Position numbers and translations under genes: made by a program
In this document: positions 12,773 to 25,817 of the stretch, in pieces
Numbering within the stretch: the first letter of the stretch is position 1
Layout of the letters: each line of letters starts with the position of its first letter
Origin: Trichaptum fuscoviolaceum
Lineage: Eukaryota > Basidiomycota > Agaricomycetes > Hymenochaetales > Trichaptaceae
Direction: 5' to 3'
Length of the DNA: 64,000 nt
Assembly: GCA_910574455.1 (NCBI GenBank)
Contig: CAJSYZ010000005.1
Span: 5,146,001 to 5,210,000 of the forward strand
The notes under the pieces: model-generated
Told to the model about the DNA's origin: nothing
Databases searched by the model: none
The model's input: the letters and a program-made list of their open reading frames with translations, nothing else

Positions 12773-15133
12773 TCACGCAGTCTCCTGCAGCTCGGTAGTG
12801 TGAAGTAGAAGAGAACAGATTCCGACTTTACAAACCACTAGAAAATATAAGCTAAGGTCAAATATACATGAGAAATAAGTTGTCACACTAAAATCCTCGC
12901 AGGACGGCAAGTGCGATTGGCATTGGCCCACTCCCGCTGAGGGCTGCCAGTGAGGGTGATTCATGACTCGAGAGTCAGCCTTGAGCCCAACACCCGTATC
13001 TGTTGTCTAGACTTCTCCGAAGGTGGAGGACATGGGACTGGCAAGGGTAAAATGTTCGGCAACTTGAAAGCATTTATTGATTGAAGTTCATTGTCTCCGC
13101 CCTACTTTTCCAGATTCCCACCCTCGGCTCCCACGATTCAAGTTCGGAAGAGGCCGAGTTCTCAGTTTGAGGGTCCAGACTCAACAATTTAACCGAGCGC
13201 GCTCGGGCTGAAACTTACCGTGGGAACCAATAGCTCTAAACTTGTTCTGCAGTTAACTTGCTTGTAGGTGGTACATACCTAGCTATACTGCTTTCAAATG
13301 ATTCCAGGTAGTGATAAATCCCTTCTATGTCAAATACAATGTCGAAAAAATTGGAGTGAAACTCCGAGCTCAAGTCGAACTTCTCAAGGCCGTCTCTCCC
13401 ACGGTCGTACACTGATGTATCCGAGTCGAAGCGAGCGCTTCTCCGAGTCCGAGTCGGCACGTGAGCTTATTGTTCTAAAAACGGAAAATGGCGCAGTGCC
13501 AGTGTCACATCCTTTTTCCTCCAGTGTCCACAGTCCACTGGCACCTCTTCGAATGTTCATCAGAGAACAGTTTTTATCCGGAGAAATCGTACTCGGACCT
13601 GGGAGAATGTAATCTGCGCTGGATTGGCCCACAACAGTGTCCTGCTCGGATGTGCTGGAATCCATCGAGTAGTCGTTGCGACACTCAGGCTGTGGCTATG
13701 TAGGAATGGAGAAATGAATGAAGAAACCCTGATTTGTTCGTAACATATACTTGGCTTATGAAGAGCACAAGCCGAGTCGGGGTCTGGATGAGGGACATTC
13801 CATTGGAACGTTCCTTTCGAAACATGCGAACATTTTAAATTCTTGCGGGGGTCGGCCGGAAGGCACTCCGAGGGTTCAGCCTCAGTCCGTTCAGGAGGAA
13901 CGAGGGAGATTACCCTCGGGATTAAACTTACTATGCTGTACGATTATTCCTCACTCGCGGTTTCTTTCGGGCTCTGAAGGATCATATTTAATCCTCCCGG
14001 TTCAGGTATGCATTGGCGCTGCTTTGTATTATTGTTGTATTTGAACTGAGGTTTATTAGGGTACTCGGGAATGGAGAGCCCCCGAAGCACTCTCAAATGC
14101 AATCGAGTGCGAGAACATCGCCCTTGACGGTGCCTATCCTATCCTCCATCCACTGCTCTCACCATGTCCTCTACAATTACACATATCTAACGACCTCTGG
14201 GAGCGGACGCGACACGCGCCGATTAACGAAGGAAGCGAACGAATAACGTCTCTCTCAACGTGCATTCACAAGATCCTCGTCCGCTCGAAATACGTTCTCG
14301 TTCTATCAAAAACGAAGCGGGTAGCGAGAAAAAGGCGCTCTTCAAACTCACTTGTGTGCCCTCGGGTGACAAAAAAGAATCGCACGGCGTCTACCTTTCA
14401 GTACAGCTGCATTTAGGGATCAAGCGGTGGGAGAGAACTTTAACTCTATACGAACATGGCTTCCTGATCGACTAAAGCATAGCTTGCCTCACGCCGCAAG
14501 AAGACTGTCCATCAGCATTAAGTTCTATAACTCACAAGGCTTCGGCTTCGACATACGTATTTTGTGACACGCAATTGATTTTACTGTAAGTCTACTGTGT
14601 CTTGCTGTCTGCGCCGTATGCTTGGTTGAACTTCATCTTTACAAGCTTCTTTTGATCCCTATCCATCTGGAGCACGACATTTAAGTGCATATCCAGTGTG
14701 CTCCCCGTACTCCCATTCGCCTTGCTTACGAGGTTTGAGATCCATTGCTGGCTTTCAAACCTTACTACTCATCGACATCATACTGGACACTGCTATCCAG
14801 CCGGCTACTGCGAGTTCTCAACAATTATTCCGACCCTATTTCCTCCTCTCCGGCATCGATAGCATCTACGCTCGGGCCTTTTGAAGTCGAAGCTTTCAGT
14901 CATAACCTTTCTTCTTTCTCATCCTTCTCCTCTTCGCATCAGCGTCCAGGTCAGCCACAAATTGCGTTACATTATCCCGATTCATCACACCTCCCTTTCT
15001 TGCATCTTTTTCTTTTTCTTTCACTCATTCGCCTCCGCGCGGTGTCAAGACTTCACATAAGGCTCCTTTTAAACCGATCCTACCCTCCTCCCTTTCCACT
15101 CTCATATATCTACTAAGCTCCATTCTCCGAGCC
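12773..15133. other. Gene-free interval before FMO1
   Basis: No convincing coding sequence. Frames at 13298-13612, 13751-14044 and 14260-14475 show no domain. An imperfect inverted repeat with GTGCCAGTG and CACTGGCAC arms lies near 13496-13545. The last 300 bases are pyrimidine-rich, as expected of a fungal promoter and 5' leader for FMO1. Confidence 0.5.
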
Positions 15134-17345
15134 ATGGCGCCCCTCGGCGGAGAGATGACTTTCCCCACTTCTCCCGTTCACGAAAACCTCTTCCATCGCA
15201 AGACTACAGTACCTCTGGACTTCCTCGTTGTCGGCGGCAGCATCGGCGGTCTCTCTACGGCATACAATCTCCGGCAAGCAGGGCATCGTGTGAGAGTGCT
15301 GGAAAAATCGGATGGATATGTGGATGTAAGCCTCCTTACTCCGTAATGAGAAAATCAATTCTCAATGCTCACTCCTGCATTGTCTCATCGACGTGTCTTC
15401 ACAACGAATGCTGCATTGCCACACGCGATAACCCTCATAGCCGCGCAAGTACTCTGGTGTGCGATGTCCGCCGAACATGACGAAGTTGTTGTTACAATGG
15501 GGTCTGCGTGACCAACTAGAGGAGATTGGCGTCAGGTGCCCTCGTGTAGACTTTCCTGATGGTAAGTGCCCATTTTGCTTTGGGTTACAGGTCGCGAGAC
15601 CAACCACCGACCCCGAACATGTAGCGCGAACTGGCGAGCACCTGAGCTCACTCGTATTCCACGAAGAAGTAATGAAGGAGCTGCAAGCGGAAATGTATGA
15701 CCTCCATGTGAGTCGTGTTTCCGCTTTACTCGCTGTCCGTGCCTTTTGCTTTAGACTATGACTATAGACAGCGCGGGGAAATGGTGTCGGTTCACAAAGG
15801 ACGGGGGAGAATAGCTTCTAATAAGCTTAAGCTCCTGCCCGCCACGGAATCAAACGTCTTTTTGACTTTGCTTCCCATGTCGTCCTTACCCATATTCGCC
15901 TTAAACTGTCTTTCTCACTATCTTGGCACGTGCCGCACGATACTCACCTGGTTAACTCTTTTCTAGTTCGTGGATTTACACCAAATGATTCTAAAGCTCG
16001 CGGTCGACTCTGGTGTCGAGGTGTTACAAAACAGCACTGTCGTTGACGTCGACCTCAACGCGCCGTCTGTCTTGCTTGACTCCGGCGAGCGGCTTACCGC
16101 GGACATCGTGATAGGCGCTGACGGTCCCTTTTCTATCGTTCGCGAGTGCATTGTCGGCCGGAAAGAACAACATAGCGCCGGTCCGTACTCGGCATACAGG
16201 TGAGTTCCGAGCTACATCACACGGACGCCCATGATTAATGATGATCCCAATGTTAATCGCTGTTAGTTACATACTTCCTATAAGCAAGATCGCCAACGAC
16301 CCGGAGCTCATGGCCCTCGTTAAAGATGGGAAGGTGTGTTGCCCACATTGGACCAATGCCTTATACGTGAGGTTATGTTCTGAAACAGTGCTTTTCAGTG
16401 GACTTGTTGGGTAGGACCGAAACGTTGTGCTTTGGTATACCGTATAGTACGTCGCACGCTGGTTATTGTCTGTTTGTGCAACTGATGTTGATTGTAACTG
16501 ATAGCGAAAGAATGAGGTGATGGTGCAGCTAGTTGAAACAAACTTAGAGGCCGCTATCGGCTGGGATACGCTAGTACCTCTATCAAAACTCGACTTCTCG
16601 GTTTTCGAGAGCAGGTGTGTATTCTTTGTTTTCTTCAAATATGCTGGTAGTGACACCCGCTAGAATACAACGGTTAATGAGCCATGCTACGCATGCCATT
16701 GAAACGCGCCATATCGTGCAAGAGCACCTAGAAGAATGGAGTGACAGGGCAGGACATGCAGTTCTTGTTGGTGACGCAGTTCACGTCTTAAACGTGAGCC
16801 TCTGCGAAAACATCCTGAGGAGATGTAAGAGATGATAATCAAACTAATAATTTTTCCAGCCCACCACATCGCACGGCGCAGCCCTCGCCATGGAAGACGG
16901 GGCCGTCCTCGGCTCTCTTTTCTCCCGCTTGCAATCCAACTCCTCAGAAGAGATCCGCCGCCTGCTATCTGCATACCAAGAAATCAGACAAGAGCGGTGC
17001 AAAGTCACGCTTGACTCTGAATGGGAGAAAGTCTCGTTCAGTGTACTGGAGGATGACGACCCGCTGCGCAAGATACGTGATGCTGGCTTCGAGCTCGCAC
17101 GCGCTCAGCATAGTCTCGATTGGAAGAATGTGCCCGAGAGTTACCTTCAGGGTGCATGGGAGGAGTTTAAGGGCTCGTTCGGCTACGAGGCGTATGATGC
17201 CGCGGACGACTGGTGGGTGGATTGGGGCATGGTGAGAGTCAGGCTGGCGGCGGCGGCGGCGGTTGGGGGCGTTAGTCAGATTGCATTGACGGGTATGGAG
17301 GCTTCTGCGAACATAGCGGTTGTGGCGACGACAATGGTACAATAG
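15134..17345 (+). CDS. FAD-dependent monooxygenase, salicylate-hydroxylase-like (FMO1)
   Basis: Class A flavoprotein hydroxylase, expected to use NAD(P)H and O2 to hydroxylate or oxidatively decarboxylate an aromatic ring. Nine exons join in frame to 489 residues: 15134-15325, 15441-15561, 15625-15707, 15967-16199, 16267-16333, 16399-16446, 16505-16614, 16664-16793 and 16860-17345. The Rossmann motif is VVGGSIGGLSTAYNL (about residues 35-50), the DG motif is ADIVIGADGPFSIVRE, and the GD motif is HAVLVGDAVHVLN followed by SHGAALAMEDGAVLG. The C-terminus has the aromatic block YDAADDWWVDWG shared with FMO2. The third intron is 259 bp, far longer than the others. UbiA-1 and P450-A are the nearest enzyme genes, which suggests oxidation of a prenylated aromatic; the substrate is not shown by sequence. 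Confidence 0.88.
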
Positions 17346-18131
17346 ACCTGTCGTTCGGTCACCCGGCGTCCGGGAAAGCCAGACAAGTGGAAGAAAGTGT
17401 TTTGTTTGGCCGCTAGTGTCGGAGTTATCGATCTTTCTTGGAGAGACAACGGGAGTGCTGTGAGATTGAGGAGGATTGCATGTCGACCGTGTGTATGGAC
17501 CGAGGACACCTCTTAGTATGCATCTGTCTTGGGGCCAGACATCGAGTTGATGGGAATAGAAGGGTTCTGAGTAGAGCGACAGACGTATGCGTACGGGCGA
17601 CGCCTCTTCGACGAATCGCGAAGGATCCCGCGAGCAGTTGACGAGCGGCCAGCTACCTATACAATTCAAACCCGAAGCAAATCCATCACTCACCTCTTGA
17701 TACCCACCTTCCTGCATTCATCTCCCCACACCACTCTTCTCATTTCATTTCATCTTCATCTTCTTGCAAGCTTCACCGGGATAGTATCTATAGATAACGC
17801 TTATGGGCGGCAATGTTGCCTCGATCTAACCAAAGCATCTCTCTAGTCAAACTGAGCAATCATCTGTATCATATGTACACTTTTTATTCATTCACCTGTG
17901 AATAGCTTCCTTTGCATTCGTTGTTCAAACCTCAAATATCTTACCCTCTCCTCCCCATCCTCATTCAAACTCGTCTTTCCTCGACCCTTTCTCTCCTGAC
18001 CGTTGAATCGTAAATCTCATCCGCATACGCTCCTTTCTGAAGAACATACATCACTATCATCTGCAGTTACTACCCATCATTCTTCCATCTTATCCACTAC
18101 CATTTTTCGTTCGGTACTGGTACGTATCGCC
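17346..18131. other. Gene-free interval after FMO1
   Basis: Contains the 3' end of FMO1 transcription and, from about 17690, a C/T-rich tract typical of a fungal promoter leading to the small candidate gene at 18132. No domain was seen. A long minus-strand frame at 16965-17717 overlaps FMO1 exons and is antisense noise. Confidence 0.5.
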
Positions 18132-18508
18132 ATGAAACTGGCCCAAGTGTATGTCTTGTCTCTGGTATCCCTCACAAGTCCGTGTTTTTTATATTATTAA
18201 CTCTGTCCCTTACATCCCCATCTTCAAGTTGATACATTTACCAGCGGCATTTGCACCTCAGTTTTGCTTGAAGCTTTGATCTTGTCTTCCGGGTGCCCAT
18301 TCTGCATTCACATACGTCACGGACGCTCACGAAATCTAACTGTTATAAGCAACACGGAACTTAAATTAATCTCAGAGTCAGACGTCAGGCGGATCGCGCA
18401 TGCAACCCAGTGCTCCTCGAGACCGGCGAACACTGTTGCAACGTGCTGGGTCCGAGGTGCTCTGTAAAGAACACAGTAGAGTATGCGTACGGATCTGTGC
18501 CAGCCTGA
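18132..18508 (+). CDS. Candidate small secreted cysteine-rich protein
   Basis: Not a recognised family. The ATG at 18132 opens MKLAQVYVLSL. Joining across an intron that starts GTATCC and ends CAAG (about 18165-18230) adds LIHLPAAFAPQ, which together make a convincing signal peptide with an AxA cleavage site. A second, weaker intron (donor GTTTTG) would join RRQADRACNPVLLETG and a tail with a C...CC...C pattern (EHCCNVLGPRCSV) ending at TGA 18506-18508. The mature peptide would be about 45 residues with four Cys. The coding-like features are the signal peptide and the clustered Cys; the second splice is the weak point. It could equally be a chance assembly. Confidence 0.35.
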
Positions 18509-19063
18509 AAAGGTTTTTTCCTTGAGCTTTGTCGGGGATACGGCAACGTGTTACCTTCAAGTTGTGTTACTCATCGGTTATACTGTAGTTATGTTCAGTC
18601 AATGAGATCGCGATTGACAAGATAGTTAGCATTTGACCGATTGCGCACGTTTCGTGTGATGGGAAAGGCAGGAAGCAACACTGGCATACCCGAGATTCAC
18701 GAGATTCACCCAAGATCTGGCAAGACGTGTATGTTTCACGAGCTTTATTCGGGCAAACTTAGTAAAAACGCGATCTGGATGAGCATAACGGGGCAAAGAG
18801 ATTGAGAATAATAGTACGAATGGTGAAAAAGTAGGGGGGGGGGGGGGGGCGCAGGCAACTAAGAGCCTAGTGAAAGCTGTCACGATCATAACAAGTAGAG
18901 CATTGACACAACTGTTATATGTCATCTTACAGTTTATAGCAGAGGCGCAGTAAAATTAGGGGTACAATATCAGCACAGGGAGGACGGAATGGTATTACCT
19001 ATGACAGCTTAGTGTATGCATACAAATGACTTTCTGGCCCTTGTACTAGTGAGTATTTGATCC
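18509..19063. other. Gene-free interval with a G homopolymer
   Basis: Holds the 3' flank of P450-A. A run of 16 G lies at 18834-18849. Nothing else is recognisable. Confidence 0.5.
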
Positions 19064-21399
19064 TTAACTCTGCGAAAGGTTTGATTTGATCAAGTCTATG
19101 GCTTGTTGAGAGCGTGGCCGAATAACGCATGTAAATGGTTGTGGATGCCTAGCAAAGATACAGATAGTTCCATTAGATAGCAGAAAGCTTTAATTTTATT
19201 AAATTTTATTTAAAAAAACAAAAAACACGCACGACAGCAAGCCTGAGGAGCCATTGATAGGCGGTATAACCTTTCGACCATTACCGTCGACAATAGCACT
19301 GATGTCGAACGTTGCTAGGATCTGCGCTGCGGTAATCCAAAGCGTTGCCTCTGCAAAATGGCTCCCCGCGCAAAATCTGACCGCGTTGTAGATATTCACC
19401 TCAAGTGTAAACTAGTAGACAAGAACGAATGCTTACCGGCGCCCGTATCCGAAGGCGTAGTTAGCTGGATCAGTGGAACTGTAGTCTAGTTTGCCCTCTG
19501 CGTTGAAGAATCGCTCTGGCTTGAATACGTGCGGCTCTGGGTAAACTTCAGGATCATGCAATATACCCCTATGTAGTATACTTAGAAAAAAAAACCAACA
19601 GGAAAGACGATGAAGCTATACCATGTATTTCCGACCACTATAGTACCTGCCGGTATAAGATAGCCGTTGTAGATATCATCTTCACGGAGCATATGTGGAA
19701 TGCCTAGTAAACTGGAATTTATTCATTTCACAAGATAGTTAGTGATTGAATTACCTTGTGGTGCGACTGCGTGCCAACGAAGTACTTCTTTGGCCAAAGC
19801 TTTCATGTATGGCAGCTGGTCCCTGTCCTTGAGCGACGGCAGGCGAGACGAGCCAACGACTGCGTCGATCTCACGCTGCGCCTTCTTTTGCACCTCAGGA
19901 TAGTGTACCATAGCAAGTATAAACACCGATAAGGTGCCGACAGACTTAATGGGGTCAAACACAAGATTGAGACAATTTCAAGAAAAAAACAGATGAGAAG
20001 TCAGTAGGAATTTAAGCAAGACATTCGAGTTTGAGGCGTTGATGTGCGCTTACAGTGTCAGATCCAGCTGAATAAGAACGAATGACGGGTGGGATGTGGC
20101 GGACATAAGACAAAACACAGAAAAGTTTGTCAGAAGTCAGCTGAGCGAACACGTAAACCGACAAACCCCCGTAAGCAAGCGCAGCGCAGTCCATGATCAT
20201 ATTTTCAGTATCAGCGTTACCGGAACCGATTTCTTCAAGGCACCCAGAAACGAATGACGGCTGTGATTTGTACTTGCCCTCCATCTGGTGAAAAAAACAG
20301 CTATTACCACACCGTTCGTTGTCGTTCCAAAACAGTGTGGGACGGGGACGTACGAGCTGACTCTTGGTAGAAACGAAGGGTACCCAACGCAATTCTTCGA
20401 CATCTTTCGCCCATTGCCGAGCTAGGCGCTTGAAGTGAAATCCTGGAACCCACTCCGGGATGTATTTTACTAGAAATAAACAAGAACTTTAATTACAAAT
20501 AGGCATTGATAGCGCATCAGATCACAGACTCACGGATAGGGAACGCATCAATGAACCACGCGCCAGCATTCCCAGCAACCGAAACGGCACCCATGACATT
20601 CTGTGCGACTTGGACATACCGGTCATGATGGGAGCTGATGTCTATGCCATAGGTATACTTAAGAATGAGCTGCCCGGCATGTCTAAGAGCAAGGTTGAGG
20701 ATCCGATGCTTAGCATTTTTCGAGGTGGAGATGCTAATCGCTTACAAGCGTAGATGGTCTAGGAAGTCGTCTGGCTTGAGAAGAAGGCGGCCTAAGAGCT
20801 GGTTTGCCATGGTCTCTTGCACAGGGTTGTAGAGTCTCTCTGCATTGGGTCCGAACTTGCTCACAAAGAGGCGTCGGTGGATCCTCCACGCATTACCGTA
20901 CGGGAGAAAGCCGAAGTTCCAATCATGTTTCATCCTGACCAACAGGACATGTAAGAAAGGGAGCACAAATCAGAGCCAATAGCGCAAGACCAGATAGCTC
21001 ATGCTCACAGTTCTCTCAGCAGAGGGAGTCGGGGCCTGTCTGAATATATAGCAGACTTCTTCTCGAAGAGGTCGTATGCAGCCTTCGCCGTGTTTATGAA
21101 AATAATATTTTGGCCCAATACCTTGACATACACGACGTCCCCTTCAAAATGAATTAAGTTCTGGAATACGTACTCAGATCACGATGCTCACCATATCTTT
21201 GTCCCCATTTCGTAATCGTCTCCCACTCACGCTTCCGTGGCATGTCAAATAGATTGCCAACTAGCGGAAGGGGCTTCGGTCCAGGAGGGGGCAAATTCCT
21301 GCCCCTCGAAGATAGTTTGCCCCTTCGTTTTTCGAGGACAACATACAGGATGCAGATGATAACGGAGGAGCACTGTATGAAGTAGCTAGGCGTGTACAT
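19064..21399 (-). CDS. Cytochrome P450 (P450-A)
   Basis: Membrane-anchored haem monooxygenase. ATG 21399 opens a hydrophobic anchor ([15 protein letters not shown]), then the proline hinge [15 protein letters not shown]. Later exons give [17 protein letters not shown] (C-helix WxxxR), the I-helix oxygen-binding motif AGSDT on a 14-nt exon, the K-helix ExxR in AKEVLRWH, the PERF region FKPERFF, and the haem-binding loop FGYGRRFCAGSH split by an intron. After the final intron the protein ends [15 protein letters not shown], stop TAA at 19066-19064. A longer frame reaching 21513 begins with GTG and is not the start. It is a close paralog of P450-B at 28363, with the same exon pattern but one extra intron after APQG. 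The substrate is unknown; the context is UbiA/FMO tailoring. Confidence 0.9.
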
Positions 21400-24300
21400 C
21401 GTTTTCAGCGCAATTTCCAGAGTCGAAGTTCGGGTACAAGTTGACGAAGGACAGACCTTTGACGAAGGGAAGATTAGGGCAAGGAAGCGAGCGGATTCCG
21501 AGTCCACCTCCACCTCAGCATCTCATTTAACACTTAGGACAGCGGTCAGTCCCAGTCCCTGTCGCTGACATTGCGTATGGCCATCACCCACACCCGCAGC
21601 AATCATCCACACCGTGCTCCATTCTTATCTAAACGCCAGATACCTTGGTGAAGGGATACTCGGATGGGTAACGACCAGTGGGGGCCTTCTATGGAGGAGA
21701 ATCATTCGATTTCTCGTGATAGAGGCTTACCATTTTCAACTTGAATCTGATACCTTCTGCCCAATAGCTCGGGAGTCGGCCGAGAATCTGGGTGAGGACA
21801 GTCTGCGTGCAACCATCTCGATTCATGTACAGCCATACCACACATGCTTGGAGCAACATACATGACTGTTGTGATCAGGAGGCGATCAACTTGATGATAA
21901 TTAACGACCTCAGCCAGGGCGCCTCGTGCTTCGCCTTGATAAATGTAAATTCTGAGCACACTCCGAGATGATGAGTCAGCAACTCCTACATACGTTTGTT
22001 TCATTCAAGACCAACTTGTGCCCACGTTCAGAAGTTATTTGACTGAGAGTTAACATAATGCAAGACAAAACACTCCATGTATATGTCTCGCGACGGCTTT
22101 TAGATGCTATGTTTCAGATCGATAAACAAAAGAAACTGTTGAGACTTACGGATGACCAAAAAGACATCGGGAAAAACATTTTAGACAGTCTGAACGTGTG
22201 GCTGAAACGTGTACATTGGCAGCTGCCGGAGGCTTTTTAGCATGTGCAAATGAACAATCAGCAGATATCGCGATGTTACCAGGTGCACTCTTGTATGGTC
22301 CGGAACGAACGGATAATAGTCTAACAATATGAGTTGGAGCTCAGTAGACTAGCTAATCTTGCCTCGAGGATAGCTTTCATTAGTAGAGGCGTTCACCGAA
22401 GCCTATACGGGTAGCCTGAATGACCCAGTTAGCTTAGATACATTAATCCTCGCGCTCGGAGCAGCCAAACGGCCTCCAGGAAATTTCTTCAGCTGATGAG
22501 GACACGTACATGTAATCCCAGACTTAAATCGGGTAAGCTTGCAGTCCATTGTAATCCAGTGTCCATGACAAGACGTCCACCATCTCCGATAATGGCGATT
22601 ATGACACTCTATCGTGGAATAGAGCCGCTATGAGGCGAAAAGAACCCATCGATGCGTTTCTGCCAGAGTAGCCTGTCTTGAAACGTCGAGAATCAGAGGC
22701 AACTCAGAGAATGGTTGTTTTCGAGATTTGCACTGTCGATCGTACGCTACGTAGTGATCGAAAAGCTGGATATTCTTGACCGCGTGGCGTCTCCTCAGTT
22801 GTCCAAAACCTCCCTTCGCGGGGCTCCAGGAGCCTGCCGGCGATACCGAGTAACCGTCAGAGTGCGTGAAACGAAGTTCTCTTCCTGGTCATAATTTGAG
22901 GGCACGAACCCAAAAAATGGTGAGGCGAACACAACATCCGAGAAGGGGCGCCAAGTTCGCGCACATTGACCAGCGCGCTTTCCGCTCGAACTTCCATCAC
23001 CGAGGTGGCGAGGCATTTTTTTCAGCAGTCAATCCTGCGAGTGGACGGTAACTTTGTTTCGTAGAATTGGCGGAGAGCCGGAATTCTCGGGCAGACGGAG
23101 AAGTGTTCAGCGGCAAGCCAAATTGCTAGAGAACTGGAGGACTTTAGTGCTGAACTTTGTGAAGAAGTCCCAAGGCCATCAGAATGTAGCTTGAGTACGA
23201 TTCGCACAGTCAGGGTAACCACAGAGCGACCGACCGACCTGAAGGAAGTTACGATAAGGCGCTAATCATGATGACGGCCGTAGGAATGAATGAGGAAGAA
23301 TTGTATAACTTGAGGTAGTAAAGTTAGGCGCCTTTAGAACAAGCGGTGAGAAATTATTGTCGAGGACGGTTTTCTGGGCTCGGTCCGAGCCTGCAGCCTG
23401 AGAGCGGTAAAGTCCTTTCGGAGATGGGACGTTAAAGTTGACAGTTGGCGTTAGCTAGCATATTAAACGGTGCTCGAGTGCACATAACGGCATGTCGGTT
23501 CCGTCGGATAGTAGAAAAGAAGCAGCCTGAGACTGTTGACTGTACAGCAGCCGGACCCATTACTGACCAATACCTTACTCAAAAATATGATTAGCATTGA
23601 GACATCCCAATACAAGAATCATCAACGCTTAGGTACCTATCTGAACACCGTATTCCAATAGCGATCGACGGAACATTGCTGCTTATTTCCGGTGTCCATT
23701 CATCGCTCATTGAGATCATCGAGATTATACGTCGTTATCAACACATTGAACCTGCAGAAGGTTGGTTAGAATGATCGGATTCAAACATCTAATACGACGG
23801 TACACCTACCTAGCTTACCACAAGACTCTAGATTCGGCTCCAGAGCTCCGTGAGCGAAGGGATTGTTCATAATCATTCTATCTTTCACGCCTTACGCCAC
23901 AATCAGAGTGGAACAGCGGTTCGCCATTGCATCAAAGGGCCTTCAATACTCAGTGCATAGGACAATGTATTATATGCAACGTACGTACGTCCCAGTATTG
24001 AGTTGAGGTGTTTTGAAGAAAATCGGCCGAGGTTCGACTATAGAAACAGGCGCGGAGAATATACGAAGTCTGAGCGCGCGCTTCTCGTGGCCTCGACTAA
24101 CATGAGCCTGGAAGCGATGTTAGTGCTTTCGGAGTTCCACGTCTGATGTCTGAAAGAGGCGAAGGCGCGGGAAACACAAAAGACACAGCAATGCGTAAAC
24201 GAGTACCTATCGCACTGCGACGAAAGAAGTTAGAAGACAGCGCTTGAGAAGCATATGAGAGCAACCGTACCTTACCGTACATGAGATTTGGACCCTTGCT

Positions 24301-25817
24301 AAAATCCGTGTCTCGAAGAGAAGAAGTTATCCACAACTGTGTGAAATGAGTAAAATAAGAGGATATACGTGTAAGTTGAGAAGAAAGGCACAGAACATGT
24401 AAGACGCACGTGTCGGATTTTACGCCTACTGACCTAGCTTCCTGACATGATACTCTGCGGCCTCCGCGAATCGAAGTTTCCCCAAAGCTAGAATCATACG
24501 TACGAGGCCAGTGACGAAAGTCGGCACTTCGAGGCGGACGTGCCGTAGTATCGGATATTGCCCTTGCCATTTCTTCGGAAATTCTTCCTGCCAGTGGAGA
24601 GTTCTTCGCATTTACTGTGGGCCAGAGGCCAATATTCCAGGGAGTGTTCATCTTCAAGGTATCGATGACTTGGATTAGTCTGGCACTATCTGGGCGATCA
24701 TGGTAATGGCGAAGTGAAAACGACGAGAAGGACACCGACGGGATGCGTCTCCTACTATTCTGTGCAGGCTGGAGCTTGCGCCGCCTTGATGTTGTTACGT
24801 GGAAAGCTCAACATTGGGGGACGTCAAAGCTAGTATAATTTGAATTCAAAGTTGAGTTTGGTGTTTTGAAACTACTATAACTTGAAGCTAAACGCCGCAA
24901 CTTGAATCTCGCCGGCAATTTCCGGTGCTTGAAGTTAGTAAGTACTTACCGTAACTTGAACGTGGCGCGCACTCAGGCTTGAACTTGAACACTACCGAGC
25001 AAGTTGCATACACAGCTGAATGTAAGTTCCTTTTTTATGAACAATTTTCGTAATTGTTGAAAAACCGTCATTTCGTGCCGTAAAATATGTACAGATGCAC
25101 TGAGTTGCATGGTGCTAGCTCGACTCGTAGAGGCACTGACCATCGCCCTTGGTTTGTCTCGCAAGCACTGTTAGAGCACCACCGTACTTGCCGACCTTCC
25201 GCTGGGTGACATCTGGTAAGCTACTTCATAGTTTCCAGGCGATTACAATCGATTATCTTGATATATACCCGAGTACTTCCGAGTCGACCTCGTGCGAGAA
25301 CCATCTCATTTTGCATCTCATTTTGAGGCCCCTGGAGCTAGGATTGTTCCGGGATATCTTGCAAAATTGATCTCTTGCATCAGATACGCAAGACTGCGTA
25401 TCCTTGGACGCTTTGCATGCGCCTGCTTCATTCTTTTTCCGAAGATGCCTCCTTTCAGCCCTACATAGGCCTCTTGACCCGATCGGACGTCGATCTCTAA
25501 TGCCGTTCCTTTCGCCTGCCGTGGTTAAAATGATCCGAGAACTCGGCGATCAGTCTCTACTTTTCCCCACTTCTCTTCTTTTCAACTACCTCGCGTTATT
25601 CTCATCTTACGTCTAGTAGCTCGGCAAAAATTCTGGGACCATGCCACGCATTTGCCCATGAAGCGGGTTCGGGTAACCACTCACCCACCTCTCATGTACG
25701 ATTGAGTGTCCCGGCATAGCCAGGGATATAAGGACCAAGATAGAGCAGAGCGCTGCCTCGGAGACATAGCACCTGACGTTTCGACACTGTACATCTCCTT
25801 GTCAAGCTTTATTCACG
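21400..25817. other. 4.4-kb gene-poor interval between P450-A and UbiA-2
   Basis: No recognised gene. Two overlapping minus-strand frames at 24097-24735 and 24426-24611 are open for 212 and 61 codons, but neither matches a family I know, and each has a different frame for the most protein-like stretch, so a decayed gene is possible. The segment 24840-24990 carries about seven ACTTGAA/CTTGAAC motifs around a near-palindrome, AAGTTAGTAAGTACTTACCG. Confidence 0.45.

Noticed and set aside
16965..17717. 250-codon frame on the minus strand
   Set aside because: Antisense to the last FMO1 exon, with no family match.
21400..21513. Longer N-terminus for P450-A
   Set aside because: The extended frame begins with GTG; ATG 21399 gives the normal membrane anchor and hinge spacing.
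24097..24735. 212-codon open frame on the minus strand
   Set aside because: No domain recognised, composition is Ser/Arg-rich, and an overlapping frame (24426-24611) looks equally protein-like; not supported as a gene.
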